Source: Psychromonas sp. Urea-02u-13 (GTDB taxonomy: Bacteria; Pseudomonadota; Gammaproteobacteria; Enterobacterales; Psychromonadaceae). From it: 50,435 nt of DNA. The notes beneath the pieces are model-generated. The model worked only from the letters and a program-made list of their open reading frames with translations. It was not told the origin of the DNA and ran no database searches. Positions within the stretch are counted from its first letter, which is position 1; each line of letters begins with the position of its first letter. Below, one piece after another: positions 8,931 through 18,511 of the stretch. The stretch is from contig NZ_PJBZ01000060.1 in assembly GCF_002835995.1 (NCBI RefSeq), positions 1-50,435 on the forward strand, given 5' to 3'. The position numbers and the translations under genes were made by a program.

Positions 8931-10899
8931 TTACTTATTTTATCGTTATAGCATCAGTTTATTGTTGTTAGTCGCCGTGGCGATTTGTTTATTACAAATC
9001 GCCAGCCCCTTGTCTTTATCTGCACAATGGCAATTAGTGACCGAGATGCAAATACAAGATGTTGATCAGGTGCTTTACCTTTACGGGTATTTGCCACGTA
9101 TTGTGATGGCGTTCATGGTCGGTGGCGCATTAGCGTTGGTAGGTAGTTTGTTGCAACAACTCACCCAAAACTACTTACTCTCTCCGATGACATTAGGCCT
9201 TTCTTCGGGTGCTTGGTTGGCATTAGTGAGTTTAAGTATCTGGGCGCCAAGTTTAGTGGCAACACATGGTCACTGGTTTGCCATGTTAGGCGCGACACTG
9301 TCTACCTTGTTAGTGATGTTAATCGCCGGCCGACAAGGATTAGGCGGATTGCCCGTTGTATTAGCGGGTATGGCGATCAATATATTACTCGCCTCTATCG
9401 CGAATGCGCTGTTATTAACACACGACCAATATGCGAAGAACCTGTTCATTTGGGGGGCAGGCGATCTCAGTCAAAACGATTGGAGTAATGTTTTAAATTT
9501 AGCGCCTGCGATGCTGATTGTGCCAATTTTACTGTTGTTATCTCCACGTATCTTAACGCTTCTAAAAATAGGAGAAGGTATTGCTTCTGGCAGAGGTTTG
9601 AACCTGCTTCCGGTTATGATTGGTTTATTATCTCTGTCGATATATTTGGTCGCACATGCAGTTACACTGGTTGGCGTATTAGGCTTTGTAGGATTAATCG
9701 CACCAAACATCGCACGTTACTTAGGCGCGAGAAAAGCATTAGACCAACTCTGTTATAGCTTTTTAATGGGAGCGTTAGTCTTAATGGGAGCAGACATGAT
9801 TGCGCTTTATGCGGGGCAATTGATGCAGGTTTTAGTACCCACAGGTACCACAGTGGCAATTCTAGGCGCACCGCTATTAATCTATTTAAGTCGTAAAAAA
9901 TTCACCGCGAACGATCAACAAAGTCTTAGTATTCCATTAGGCATTAAACAGTTATCCCCTTTTATCTGGCTAAGCTTATTACTGTTAACGGGACTATTAC
10001 TGTTAATATCCCTGACATTATCGCCCTCTTTACAAGGTTGGCAGTTTACTATTCCCGATGCGCTCACTTGGAGCTTTCGCTGGCCTCGCGTTTTTACGTC
10101 TTTGTTTGCCGGCGCCGCGATGGCGTTATCAGGGATGATTTTACAACGCTTAATTGCGAATCCACTCGCCAGCCCAGATATTTTAGGAATTTCAGCCGGT
10201 GCTACGTTTGCGTTAGTTAGCGTAACCCTCATTACCGGTATTTCAATATTTGAAGTTGGCGCACTGACCGCGTTTATTGGCAGTATGATCACCTTAGCTA
10301 TCTTAATTCTATTATCAAAAAAGCAACGTTTTGCGCCGTCTGTGGTCATTATGATTGGTATTTCTCTGGGCGCGTTGATAGATGCACTCGTCGCTTTTAG
10401 CTTAATAAGTGGCAGTGATGATATCTACCCCGTACTTGGATGGTTATCAGGTTCAACTTACCGCGTATCGAGCGAGAAAACCTGGTTATTGATAATTCTA
10501 TTTTGTGTACTGTTTACAGCCTGCTTAGCACTGCAACGTAGCTTAACGTTATTATCGGCAGGGGATGATATTGCTCAAGCGCGTGGCTTAGCAACCAATA
10601 AAGCACGACTTATTTTACTCTCTTTAGCAGCTCTTTTATGCGCCTCCGTCACTGCGGTATTAGGGCCATTAGCCTTTATTGGTTTATTAGCGCCACATAT
10701 GGCAGTAATGTTAGGCGCGCGCAAAGTCGTTAATCAGTTAGTTTTATGTTGTTTGATTGGCGGCGCACTGATGGTGTTGGCTGATTGGTTAGGTCGTGTC
10801 ACTTTTTATCCGATGCAATTACCCGCAGGTACTGTTGCCTCTGTATTAGGGGGGAGCTACTTTGTGTTTTTGTTGTTAAAAGGACGTTTAAGCAATTAA
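8923..10899 (+). CDS. fhuB: ferric-siderophore ABC importer, double-length permease (FhuB-like)
   Basis: 658 residues, nearly identical in length to E. coli FhuB (660). It contains two FecCD-type permease halves in one chain (about 1-330 and 340-658), each with around ten membrane helices. The repeated family motif GLLAPH / GLIAPN appears once in each half and marks the FhuC-coupling loops. This fused form is typical of hydroxamate importers and is the best evidence that the operon handles hydroxamate siderophores. No clear terminator follows. Confidence 0.93.
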   Translation: MNNYLFYRYSISLLLLVAVAICLLQIASPLSLSAQWQLVTEMQIQDVDQVLYLYGYLPRIVMAFMVGGALALVGSLLQQLTQNYLLSPMTLGLSSGAWLALVSLSIWAPSLVATHGHWFAMLGATLSTLLVMLIAGRQGLGGLPVVLAGMAINILLASIANALLLTHDQYAKNLFIWGAGDLSQNDWSNVLNLAPAMLIVPILLLLSPRILTLLKIGEGIASGRGLNLLPVMIGLLSLSIYLVAHAVTLVGVLGFVGLIAPNIARYLGARKALDQLCYSFLMGALVLMGADMIALYAGQLMQVLVPTGTTVAILGAPLLIYLSRKKFTANDQQSLSIPLGIKQLSPFIWLSLLLLTGLLLLISLTLSPSLQGWQFTIPDALTWSFRWPRVFTSLFAGAAMALSGMILQRLIANPLASPDILGISAGATFALVSVTLITGISIFEVGALTAFIGSMITLAILILLSKKQRFAPSVVIMIGISLGALIDALVAFSLISGSDDIYPVLGWLSGSTYRVSSEKTWLLIILFCVLFTACLALQRSLTLLSAGDDIAQARGLATNKARLILLSLAALLCASVTAVLGPLAFIGLLAPHMAVMLGARKVVNQLVLCCLIGGALMVLADWLGRVTFYPMQLPAGTVASVLGGSYFVFLLLKGRLSN

Positions 10900-11333
10900 A
10901 TAAACCTAGCGGCTTTAATAATAAAGAGGCAATAAAGCACAAGAATTTTGCCTGATATAAATGTTAATAGAAAATAGCTATCAAGCACATCGAAACAAAC
11001 AGCGGTAATTACTGTAAATTTATTACCAAACAGGTGCAATTTTACATATGATTAACACGATATAGCGTTTTCTTATATAAAGTAACGTTATCGTTGTTAA
11101 AACAAGCACTTTTAAAATTTAAAAAGCTAGCCTAAATCACATTTTTTAACTAATATTTAACGCTTGAATAAATGTTGTAATAAAACAACGAAATCGAGCA
11201 AAAGGTATTCAGAATTTACGTAATGGTTATAAATACAAGATGAAAATGATCCAGATCTATTCCATCTTGTAAATTGTACGTAAAATCAACCAACCATCAT
11301 GAATTATAATTATAAGCGATCACGGACCTTACT
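10900..11333. other. AT-rich intergenic region before pntA
   Basis: A 434-bp gap with no credible gene. It must hold the pntA promoter. The only strong structure is the interrupted palindrome at 11235-11270; the rest is featureless AT-rich sequence. Confidence 0.6.
11235..11270. promoter_or_regulatory. 36-bp interrupted palindrome upstream of pntA
   Basis: Arms ACAAGATG (11235-11242) and CATCTTGT (11263-11270) are exact inverses. Inside them two GATC half-sites are placed symmetrically around a CA centre. It ends 63 bp before the pntA start. It could be an operator for a dimeric regulator or a hairpin in the leader; the two GATC sites are also potential Dam methylation targets. Confidence 0.45.
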
Positions 11334-12869
11334 ATGCAAATAGGTATACCTAGAGAGATCCAAGATAATGAAAACCGCGTAGCAGCGACACCGAATACGG
11401 TTGAGTTGTTAATCAAGCAAGGTTTTGAGTTTCTTGTAGAAAATAACGCCGGAGCAGCAGCTAGCTTTTCCGATCAAGCTTACACAGATGCGGGCGCAGT
11501 TATTGGCACCGATACTGTAGCGATATGGCAGTCTGACATTATCTTCAAAGTTAATGCTCCAACAGATGCTGAAATTGAATTAATTAAAGAGGGTGCAACC
11601 CTCGTTAGTTTTATCTGGCCTGCACAAAATCCAGAATTACTTAAAAAGCTTGAAGCGAAGAACGTTAGTGTAATCGCAATGGACAGTGTACCTCGTACAT
11701 CTCGTGCACAAGCATTAGACGCATTAAGCTCTATGGCAAACATTGCAGGTTATCGTGCAGTGATTGAAGCCGCTAACCAGTTTGGTCGTTTCTTTACCGG
11801 TCAAATTACAGCTGCAGGTAAAGTTCCACCTGCTAAAGTATTAATCGTTGGTGCTGGTGTTGCTGGTCTTGCTGCATTAGGCGCAGCCGGTAGCTTAGGC
11901 GCAATCGTGCGTGCATTCGATACTCGCCCTGAAGTAAAAGAGCAAATCGAAAGTATGGGCGCTGAATTCCTTGAAGTAAATTACGTTGAGGAAACAGAAG
12001 TAAGCACCACAGGTTACGCAAAAACAATGAGTGCGGGTTACCAACAAGCACAAGCAGACATGATGGCTGAACAAGCTAAAGATGTTGATATCATCATCAC
12101 TACTGCGCTTATTCCTGGTAAACCTGCTCCAAAAATCATTACAGAAGCAATGATTGCCTCAATGAAATCAGGCAGTGTCATTGTCGATTTAGCAGCCGCG
12201 GCTGGCGGTAATGCGGCATTAACAGTTAAAGACGAAGTCTTTACCACTGACAATGGCGTTAAGATCATTGGTTACACTGACTTACCAAGTCGTTTACCAA
12301 CACAATCAAGCCAACTGTATTCAACAAACTTAGTTAACTTAATGAAGCTACTTTGTAAAAACAAAGATGGCCAAATTGATATCGACTTTGAAGATGAAGT
12401 GATTCGTGGTGCAACTGTTGTTAAAGAAGGTGAAATTTCTTGGCCTGCACCTGCAATCAATGTAAGTGCAGCACCAGCGCCTAAAGCTGAAGAGAAAGTT
12501 GCAGTTGTTGAAGAAAAAGCACCCAACAAATGGATAAAACCTGTTTCAGCACTTGTTGCTGTCGGTCTATTCGGTTGGCTTGCAAGTGTTGCTCCTGCTG
12601 ATTTCCTAGCACATTTCACAGTATTTATGCTGGCTTGTGTTGTAGGTTACGGTGTTGTTTGGAATGTTGCACATTCACTGCACACACCATTGATGAGTGT
12701 AACAAATGCAATCAGTGGCATCATTATTATCGGGGCTCTACTACAAGTAGGCAGTGATAGTACCGTGGTAACTGTGTTATCAACAATCGCAATATTGATT
12801 GCAACTATCAACATAGTGGGTGGTTTCACCGTAACACACCGTATGTTGAAAATGTTCCAGAAGGATTAA
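11334..12869 (+). CDS. pntA: NAD(P) transhydrogenase subunit alpha
   Basis: 511 residues; E. coli PntA has 510. With PntB it couples hydride transfer between NADH and NADP+ to proton entry across the inner membrane, supplying NADPH. Domain I (about 1-380) is the alanine-dehydrogenase-like NAD(H)-binding part, starting with MQIGIPREI and holding the Rossmann loop [18 protein letters not shown] near 172. An Ala/Pro/Glu-rich linker (about 380-400) leads to four C-terminal membrane helices. It is followed after 5 bases by pntB. Confidence 0.97.
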   Translation: MQIGIPREIQDNENRVAATPNTVELLIKQGFEFLVENNAGAAASFSDQAYTDAGAVIGTDTVAIWQSDIIFKVNAPTDAEIELIKEGATLVSFIWPAQNPELLKKLEAKNVSVIAMDSVPRTSRAQALDALSSMANIAGYRAVIEAANQFGRFFTGQITAAGKVPPAKVLIVGAGVAGLAALGAAGSLGAIVRAFDTRPEVKEQIESMGAEFLEVNYVEETEVSTTGYAKTMSAGYQQAQADMMAEQAKDVDIIITTALIPGKPAPKIITEAMIASMKSGSVIVDLAAAAGGNAALTVKDEVFTTDNGVKIIGYTDLPSRLPTQSSQLYSTNLVNLMKLLCKNKDGQIDIDFEDEVIRGATVVKEGEISWPAPAINVSAAPAPKAEEKVAVVEEKAPNKWIKPVSALVAVGLFGWLASVAPADFLAHFTVFMLACVVGYGVVWNVAHSLHTPLMSVTNAISGIIIIGALLQVGSDSTVVTVLSTIAILIATINIVGGFTVTHRMLKMFQKD

Positions 12870-12874
12870 GAAAT

Positions 12875-14248
12875 ATGTCTCAAGGATTAATTACTGCTGC
12901 ATACATTATTGCTGCGATATTATTTATCGCCAGCCTTAATGGTTTAAGCAGCCAAGAAAGTGCTCGAAAAGGTAACCTCTTCGGCATACTGGGTATGATC
13001 ATTGCTGTTATAGCAACAATCGCAAGCTCGCAAGTATCAGGTCTAGGTTACATCACTGTAGCAATGGCTATTGGTGCAGGTATCGGTGTTCGTTTAGCAT
13101 TAAAAGTTGAAATGACTTCAATGCCAGAACTTATCGCTATCTTACATAGCTTTGTAGGTCTAGCGGCTGCCTTTATCGGTTTCAACTCATACTTAGATCA
13201 CGGTATCTTATTAGGTGCTGCAAAAACAATTCATGATGTTGAAGTGTTCCTAGGTATCTTTATCGGTGCGGTAACCTTTACCGGTTCAATCGTTGCCTTT
13301 GGTAAACTAAGCGGAAAAGTAAACAGTTCTGCACTTAGCTTACCGGGTAAAAACTGGATCAACTTAGCGGTTGTTGCTTCAACGGCTTTCTTACTCGTTG
13401 GTTTTGTAAGTGGCGATATGGGCATAACAGCACTTATCATCATGACAGTGATTGCATTAGCATTCGGTTGGCATTTAGTTGCATCAATCGGTGGTGCAGA
13501 TATGCCAGTTGTTGTTTCAATGCTGAACTCATACTCAGGTTGGGCAGCTGCAGCAACAGGTTTCATGCTAGCAAATGACTTACTTATCATTACTGGTGCG
13601 TTAGTAGGTTCAAGTGGTGCGATTCTTTCTTACATTATGTGTAAAGCAATGAACCGCTCATTTGTCAGCGTTATTCTTGGTGGTTTTGGTAACGAAGCAG
13701 TAACACAAACTGGCGACCAAGATTACGGTTCACATTACGAAACAAATGCTAAAGAAGTAGCAGACGCATTAAACGCGGCAAAAAACGTAGTGATTGTACC
13801 GGGTTACGGTATGGCAGTAGCACAAGCACAGTATCCTGTTGCTGAAATTACTAAACGTCTACGTGCTAAAGGTAAAAACGTACGTTTTGGTATTCACCCA
13901 GTTGCGGGTCGTCTACCAGGTCACATGAACGTTTTACTTGCAGAAGCTAAAGTACCTTACGACATCGTATTAGAGATGGACGAGATCAACGATGATCTTA
14001 AAGATACTGATGTTGTATTAGTAATTGGCGCAAATGATACGGTTAATCCTGCAGCTAACGAACCAGGTACGCCGATCTCAGGCATGCCAGTATTAAGTGT
14101 TTGGGAAGCTGAAAAAGTTGTTGTATTTAAACGCTCAATGGGCGCTGGTTATGCTGGTGTACAAAACCCACTGTTCTTTAACGACAACTCTGAAATGTTA
14201 TTAGGTGACGCAAAAGCATCGGTTGATGCGATTTTACAAAACATGTAA
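12875..14248 (+). CDS. pntB: NAD(P) transhydrogenase subunit beta
   Basis: 457 residues (E. coli PntB 462). The N-terminal two thirds is a bundle of about nine membrane helices forming the proton path. The C-terminal domain III binds NADP(H), with the fingerprint [12 protein letters not shown] and the conserved [10 protein letters not shown] loop. It forms an operon with pntA and ends at a strong terminator 33 bp downstream. Confidence 0.97.
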   Translation: MSQGLITAAYIIAAILFIASLNGLSSQESARKGNLFGILGMIIAVIATIASSQVSGLGYITVAMAIGAGIGVRLALKVEMTSMPELIAILHSFVGLAAAFIGFNSYLDHGILLGAAKTIHDVEVFLGIFIGAVTFTGSIVAFGKLSGKVNSSALSLPGKNWINLAVVASTAFLLVGFVSGDMGITALIIMTVIALAFGWHLVASIGGADMPVVVSMLNSYSGWAAAATGFMLANDLLIITGALVGSSGAILSYIMCKAMNRSFVSVILGGFGNEAVTQTGDQDYGSHYETNAKEVADALNAAKNVVIVPGYGMAVAQAQYPVAEITKRLRAKGKNVRFGIHPVAGRLPGHMNVLLAEAKVPYDIVLEMDEINDDLKDTDVVLVIGANDTVNPAANEPGTPISGMPVLSVWEAEKVVVFKRSMGAGYAGVQNPLFFNDNSEMLLGDAKASVDAILQNM

Positions 14249-14281
14249 TTACGCTTTAACTTAGATAACTATTTAGATAAT

Positions 14282-14319
14282 AAAAGGCCCTAATCATGTA
14301 ATGTGATTAGGGCCTTTTT
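14282..14319 (+). terminator. rho-independent terminator after pntB
   Basis: A 15-bp perfect stem (14282-14296 with 14304-14318, core GGCCCTAATCA/TGATTAGGGCC) with a 7-base loop, flanked by A-run and T-run. It could act on both strands. Confidence 0.93.
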
Positions 14320-14404
14320 AGTTTAGAACATAAAACTGGAACACTTAAAACGCTAACGCTTATTGATGTAAGCTCTAATCCTAAATTACAGTGGTTTCGC
14401 CTGA

Positions 14405-14894
14405 GGCGAGTTACTCTTTTCTGACGAGCAGAAAAGAGCTCTCTCGATTATTGCCTTATCTTGACTGAAAGATTGTTTGATACGCACCTATAACTATAAC
14501 AAGGCTTACGGAACATCCATGTTATGTAAGCACTTAACACTGACCTCCTGTCAGCGTTTGCTAAAACAATATTTCAATCAAGGGCAATACAACGGGAGTC
14601 GTGAAGCCTGCATTATGCTCAGACTCCAATTTTATTTTTATCAATGTGGTTGCCTTCTATTTCTACTTTCGGAGTGAAATCAATGCGTACACGACAAGCT
14701 TCCGTTTCATTTTTCTGCTGGAAAGTATTACTTTAGCAAAGGAAATCAGGATGATTTCATTAGTAGTTGCATGCACAGGGATGTGCATTCAACTGCGGTG
14801 CGTTAAGAAGTAATGCTTTTTAGCAGATTAAAAAATACTTCGGAACGGCACTTTTTGGTTACTTTTTCTTGCTGTTGAGAAAAAGTGACTCGCC
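14405..14894. mobile_element. hairpin-ended inverted-repeat segment, possible non-autonomous element
   Basis: The left end reads GGCGAGTTACTCTTTTCT and the right end, on the opposite strand, GGCGAGTCACTTTTTCT, so about 17 bp are inverted repeats with one substitution and one indel. Each end also folds alone: left stem CTCTTTTCTG/CAGAAAAGAG (14414-14423, 14429-14438), right stem ACTTTTTCT/AGAAAAAGT (14861-14869, 14878-14886). No transposase is encoded. It may be a miniature mobile element or a pair of dispersed intergenic hairpins; similar hairpins are common between genes in related bacteria. Confidence 0.4.
14765..14794. repeat. hairpin inside the pntB-downstream segment
   Basis: AGTTG and ATGCACA (14765-14777) pair with TGTGCAT and CAACT (14782-14794) around GGGA, with one C/T mismatch in the 13-position stem. 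No T-run follows, so it is not an obvious terminator. Confidence 0.6.
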
Positions 14895-15012
14895 AGAGTG
14901 CGAAACTACTGTATCGATAGTTAAAATACAGACTGGATGAGCTTGACGAACTGACATCAAAACAAAAATCAGAAACACCTAAAGTGCGTGATCGAACTTC
15001 AACTGAGATAAC

Positions 15013-15050
15013 AAAAAACCCGAATCATATTATCTGATTCGGGCTTTTTT
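15013..15050 (-). terminator. bidirectional terminator after methyltransferase
   Basis: A perfect 9-bp stem (CCCGAATCA at 15019-15027 with TGATTCGGG at 15035-15043) lies between six As and six Ts. On the minus strand it ends the methyltransferase transcript. Confidence 0.9.
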
Positions 15051-15093
15051 GATTAGGGAATTAGTTACATAATTAAGTCATATTTGTTTATTA

Positions 15094-15939
15094 TTACTTA
15101 ACTTCTGCTAACACAGTATGTTCTGTCACTAAGCAACTCAAGGCACGCTCGCTAGGCTCGATATAACGTTTTTTGAACGCTTGTGCATCTAAGTCTTCAA
15201 CAAGTTGTAGTGCATTAGCCGATAAAAAGCTTTTTACTTTTTTAGGCTCAAGGCCAAACTGCCATTTAACCAAATCACCATCAATCTCTTCTTGTGAATA
15301 AGCTGGAATCACATCCTTTAAAAGATAAGAAAAAACAACCTGACTGCCTTTAGCAAACGTAGCGATAGTGGCTAATATAGACTCGACTTGTTTCTTAGCA
15401 AAATACTGTGTTTGCCCTTCCCAAATAAACAGCGTCGCTAAAGTATTATCACATCCAGCATCCGCTAAGTTTTGTTGCAGAGATTCTGTTTTTAAATTAG
15501 AGACGAGATAAGTCACGTGCTGATTTTCACCAATCAATGGCTTGATGTTGGTTTGCTTGTAGTCACTCATGGTTGCACTATCGAGCTCAAAGACATTAAG
15601 GCTATCAATACCTTCAATGCGAAAAGCACGCATATCCATACCGGCACCAATAATCACAACATTTTTGAATCCGTTGTTGATCGCTTCTTTGAGTTTTTCA
15701 TCAATATAACGCGTTCGGCAGATCAGATTGCCATAAACACCGGGAATGGATTTTTCATAACGTTTAACGATTTTATTTCTAAAATAACGAAATTTAGTGA
15801 GGCCAGAAACAAGTTTAAATGCCGTACCGGGGATCAGTTTTAATGCATAGTTATCTTCAAAAAACTGCACATCCTGATGGAATGATGACTCTACGCCACG
15901 TAAAAAAGCTAACCCCATCGCATTTCTGTCTAATTTCAT
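15094..15939 (-). CDS. class I SAM-dependent methyltransferase, LCM/Omt-like family
   Basis: 281 residues. The family resembles leucine carboxyl methyltransferase and related bacterial O-methyltransferases. Motif I, VVIIGAGMDMRAFR (about residues 94-107), binds S-adenosylmethionine, and the family-typical RTRYIDE precedes it. An acidic residue in NVFELDS would contact the SAM ribose. The substrate is unknown. It is alone on its strand, divergent from the fructokinase gene, and closed by its own terminator. No signal peptide or membrane segment is seen, so it should be cytoplasmic. Confidence 0.82.
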   Translation of the reverse strand: MKLDRNAMGLAFLRGVESSFHQDVQFFEDNYALKLIPGTAFKLVSGLTKFRYFRNKIVKRYEKSIPGVYGNLICRTRYIDEKLKEAINNGFKNVVIIGAGMDMRAFRIEGIDSLNVFELDSATMSDYKQTNIKPLIGENQHVTYLVSNLKTESLQQNLADAGCDNTLATLFIWEGQTQYFAKKQVESILATIATFAKGSQVVFSYLLKDVIPAYSQEEIDGDLVKWQFGLEPKKVKSFLSANALQLVEDLDAQAFKKRYIEPSERALSCLVTEHTVLAEVK

Positions 15940-16184
15940 CTTCTACCTATATATATCACGCTTAATTTTCATCATCATACGTACCTAAAATATTATTACG
16001 ATAGAAGTCTTTAAACAATGCAAACTAGCACATAGAATTTTTTACACTTCATTACAAAATTCAAATATGGCTTTTAATCCAGTGTTGCTACTATCGCTAA
16101 AGTACCAATAATAATTTTCTCTTAGTTATCTGATTTTGATGGACCAGATTCATTGTTAACACTTATCTTAATTAAAGGTGAATA

Positions 16185-17174
16185 ATGCAAAAAATCCTCT
16201 GTTTTGGTGAATTATTAATTGATTGGATCCCACACGGCTTTCAAAGTGTTGGTGAATTACAAATTCCACTTTATGCACAATTCCCCGGTGGCGCTCCCGC
16301 CAATGTTGCTGTTGCATGTCGACGTTTAGGTGCACAAAGTGCCTTTGCGGGACAAATAGGCAGCGATGCAATCGGACGTTATTTAAAAGATTGTTTAAGT
16401 AAATACCATGTTGATACGCAATATCTACTGCAATCTGACCACCCTACCGCTATGGCCTTTGTACATTTAGATACCAAGGGTGATCGATCATTCACATTTC
16501 AGCGCAACAATACCGCCGACTTAAACTACCTATCGGAAAATATTAATAGCGCGATGTTTAAAGACGTGGGCATTTTCCATATCTGCTCAAATACGTTAAC
16601 CGACCAAGCAATTAACGACTGTACCCTACACGCAATGAAAATGGCGCAGTCCGAAGAAGTACTCACTAGCTTCGATGTAAACCTACGTTTGATGCTCTGG
16701 GATGACTTAAAATTAGTTAAACCGCGTGTTATGCAAATAATGCAGTTTACTGATCTCGCCAAACTCAGTATTGAAGAGGTAGATTATTTACGTGGTGCAC
16801 AGAGTGAAACTGAATTCTTAACGGAGTTATTTAACTATGGTGTGAAGGTTATTTTGATCACCGATGGTAAAGAGCCCGTACGATTGTATAACCAAGAGCA
16901 TCATCAATCATTTATGACACCGAGTGTTGAAATGGTGGATAGCACTGGTGCGGGTGATGCATTTAGCGGCGGTTGGATTTTTGCTTTAGTTGAGCAAGGT
17001 ATTCATAACCCAAGCCAATTAAAAAATGCCTGTAAAAAAATAACGCCATTGATCGATGCCGTTAATATCGCTATGTGCTGTGGCGCTTATGCCGTGACGC
17101 AAAAGGGAGCCTGGAGCGCCCTACCGACTCGTAGTGATATCAGCACACTCTTAGCGACTATCGAAAAGGTATAA
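16185..17174 (+). CDS. PfkB-family sugar kinase, probable fructokinase
   Basis: 329 residues. It phosphorylates a furanose-type sugar, most likely fructose to fructose 6-phosphate. PfkB signature 1 is GGAPANVAVACRRLG (about 34-48). Signature 2, DSTGAGDAFSGG (about 248-259), supplies the anion hole and catalytic Asp. AAAGGTG is a good ribosome binding site at proper distance. Its stop overlaps the start of the next gene (TAATG), so it is coupled to a sugar isomerase/epimerase. That pairing favours fructokinase over ribokinase or KDG kinase. Confidence 0.85.
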   Translation: MQKILCFGELLIDWIPHGFQSVGELQIPLYAQFPGGAPANVAVACRRLGAQSAFAGQIGSDAIGRYLKDCLSKYHVDTQYLLQSDHPTAMAFVHLDTKGDRSFTFQRNNTADLNYLSENINSAMFKDVGIFHICSNTLTDQAINDCTLHAMKMAQSEEVLTSFDVNLRLMLWDDLKLVKPRVMQIMQFTDLAKLSIEEVDYLRGAQSETEFLTELFNYGVKVILITDGKEPVRLYNQEHHQSFMTPSVEMVDSTGAGDAFSGGWIFALVEQGIHNPSQLKNACKKITPLIDAVNIAMCCGAYAVTQKGAWSALPTRSDISTLLATIEKV

Positions 17175-18378
17175 TGATGACAATATTGATTAACAATCCT
17201 GATTTTAAAAATCCTGACTTTATTCGCGCTCATATTAAAACACTCACAGAGTTTTATGCACAACACGCCATTGATACAGAACACGGCGGTTATTATCAGA
17301 CACTTACTGCTAATGGTGAGCACACTCAAGCGTCAATTAAACAGCTTGTCAGCTCAACACGCCTGACTTATGTCTTTGCCTCTGTTGGTAAACTACTCGG
17401 CCGAGACGACCTTTTAAACCATGCAAAACATGGTTACGATTATGTTTGCACAAAACACCATGATGTAACACGCAACGCATACAATTGGGTGATGGATGGT
17501 GATAAAGGTATTGACCAAGATAACTACTGCTATGGATTAGCCTTTGTTTTGTTAATGTATTCTGCGAGTAAAAAGCAGGCCTTGAAGGCGCAAGAGAAGG
17601 CATCGAAGATACCTTTCAATTAATGGAGAATCGTTTTTGGCAACCTGAGTTTGGCTTATACGTAGATCAAATTAATGCCGATTGGTCGATCATTGATAGT
17701 TACCGTGGCCAGAATGCCAATATGCATAGCTGTGAAGCGATGATTGCAGCCTTTGAAGCCACACAAGATAAGAAGTACTTACAGCGTGCATTACTGATTG
17801 CTGAGAATATCTGTTTACATCAAACCAAAGATACCGACGGATTGATTTGGGAACATTATCATCAGGATTGGTCCATTGATTGGGATTATAATAAAGATGA
17901 TCCACGCAATTTATACAAACCTTGGGGTTATCAACCAGGGCACTTAATTGAGTGGACTAAATTATTATTAATGATTAACCGTCATCAACAAGTGGATTGG
18001 TTAGTCCCACAAGCAGAAAAGCTATTTAATGCCGGTATGAAACATGCTTGGGATAAAACACATGGAGGTTTACTCTATGGCTTTGCACCTGACGGGTCGA
18101 TTTGTGATGATGAAAAATACTTTTGGGTACATGCAGAAGCATTAGCTGCAGCTGCGTTACTTGCTAAAGCCACTAATAACCAACGCTATTGGGATGATTA
18201 CCAGCGTTTATGGCAATACAGCTGGCCTGCTTTTTGTGAAAATGAACACAAACCTTGGTGGCGTTTATTGAGCAGAGAAGGCGAGGTATTAGATAAGCAC
18301 ATTGCCAGCCCTGGCGCTAAAATTGATTATCATACAATTGGTGCCTGTTTAGAGATTTTAAACATACTCTCTGAGTAA
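17174..18378 (+). pseudogene. AGE-family sugar epimerase/isomerase (YihS/mannose-isomerase-like), frame-disrupted
   Basis: Two overlapping frames, 17174-17623 and 17623-18378, encode the two parts of one protein of about 401 residues. The family is N-acylglucosamine 2-epimerase/mannose isomerase, an (alpha/alpha)6 barrel. The first frame is right through SASKK (residue 134); similarity then continues in the -1 frame as AGLEGAREGIEDTFQLMENR. The break falls at AAAAAG (17570-17575). Adding one A restores the gene, so a lost base, a sequencing undercall or -1 slippage all fit. C-terminal RGQNANMHSCEA, WGYQPGHLIEWTK and KIDYHTIGA are well kept. With the fructokinase upstream, a mannose-to-fructose route is likely if the protein is made. 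Confidence 0.85.
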
Positions 18379-18445
18379 TTTGAAAACTCAACCAGGTTAA
18401 TTAGAAGAACAGCCACAGTAATTAACCACGAAGATACAGAGTAAA

Positions 18446-18467
18446 AGCAAGATCGAAAGATCTTGCT
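18446..18467 (-). terminator. terminator-like hairpin after chrA
   Basis: AGCAAGATC pairs perfectly with GATCTTGCT (9 bp) around a GAAA tetraloop on the plus strand. On the minus strand the stem is followed by TTTTAC, which fits the end of the chrA transcript. Confidence 0.65.
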
Positions 18468-18511
18468 AACTCGACAGTCAAAGACGGTCTTCATGGCCTC
18501 TGCATCCCTCT

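Larger units (their letters stand above)
14249..15093. other. 845-bp non-coding stretch between pntB and methyltransferase
   Basis: Apart from the two terminators at its ends I see no credible gene; the short open frames here have no start signals or protein-like composition. It contains the hairpin-bounded segment 14405-14894, an additional hairpin at 14765-14794, and otherwise unassigned sequence. Confidence 0.6.

Noticed and set aside
10038-10349. Frames antisense to or out of phase with fhuB
   Set aside because: Shadows of a strongly supported 658-residue permease.
14477-14813. Two short open frames in the region after pntB
   Set aside because: No ribosome binding sites, no recognisable protein composition, and they cross the hairpin-rich segment.
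18415-18440. Sequence resembling widespread AACCACGAAG-type intergenic repeats
   Set aside because: Only one short match (TTAACCACGAAGATACAGAG) was seen in the window, too little to call a repeat.
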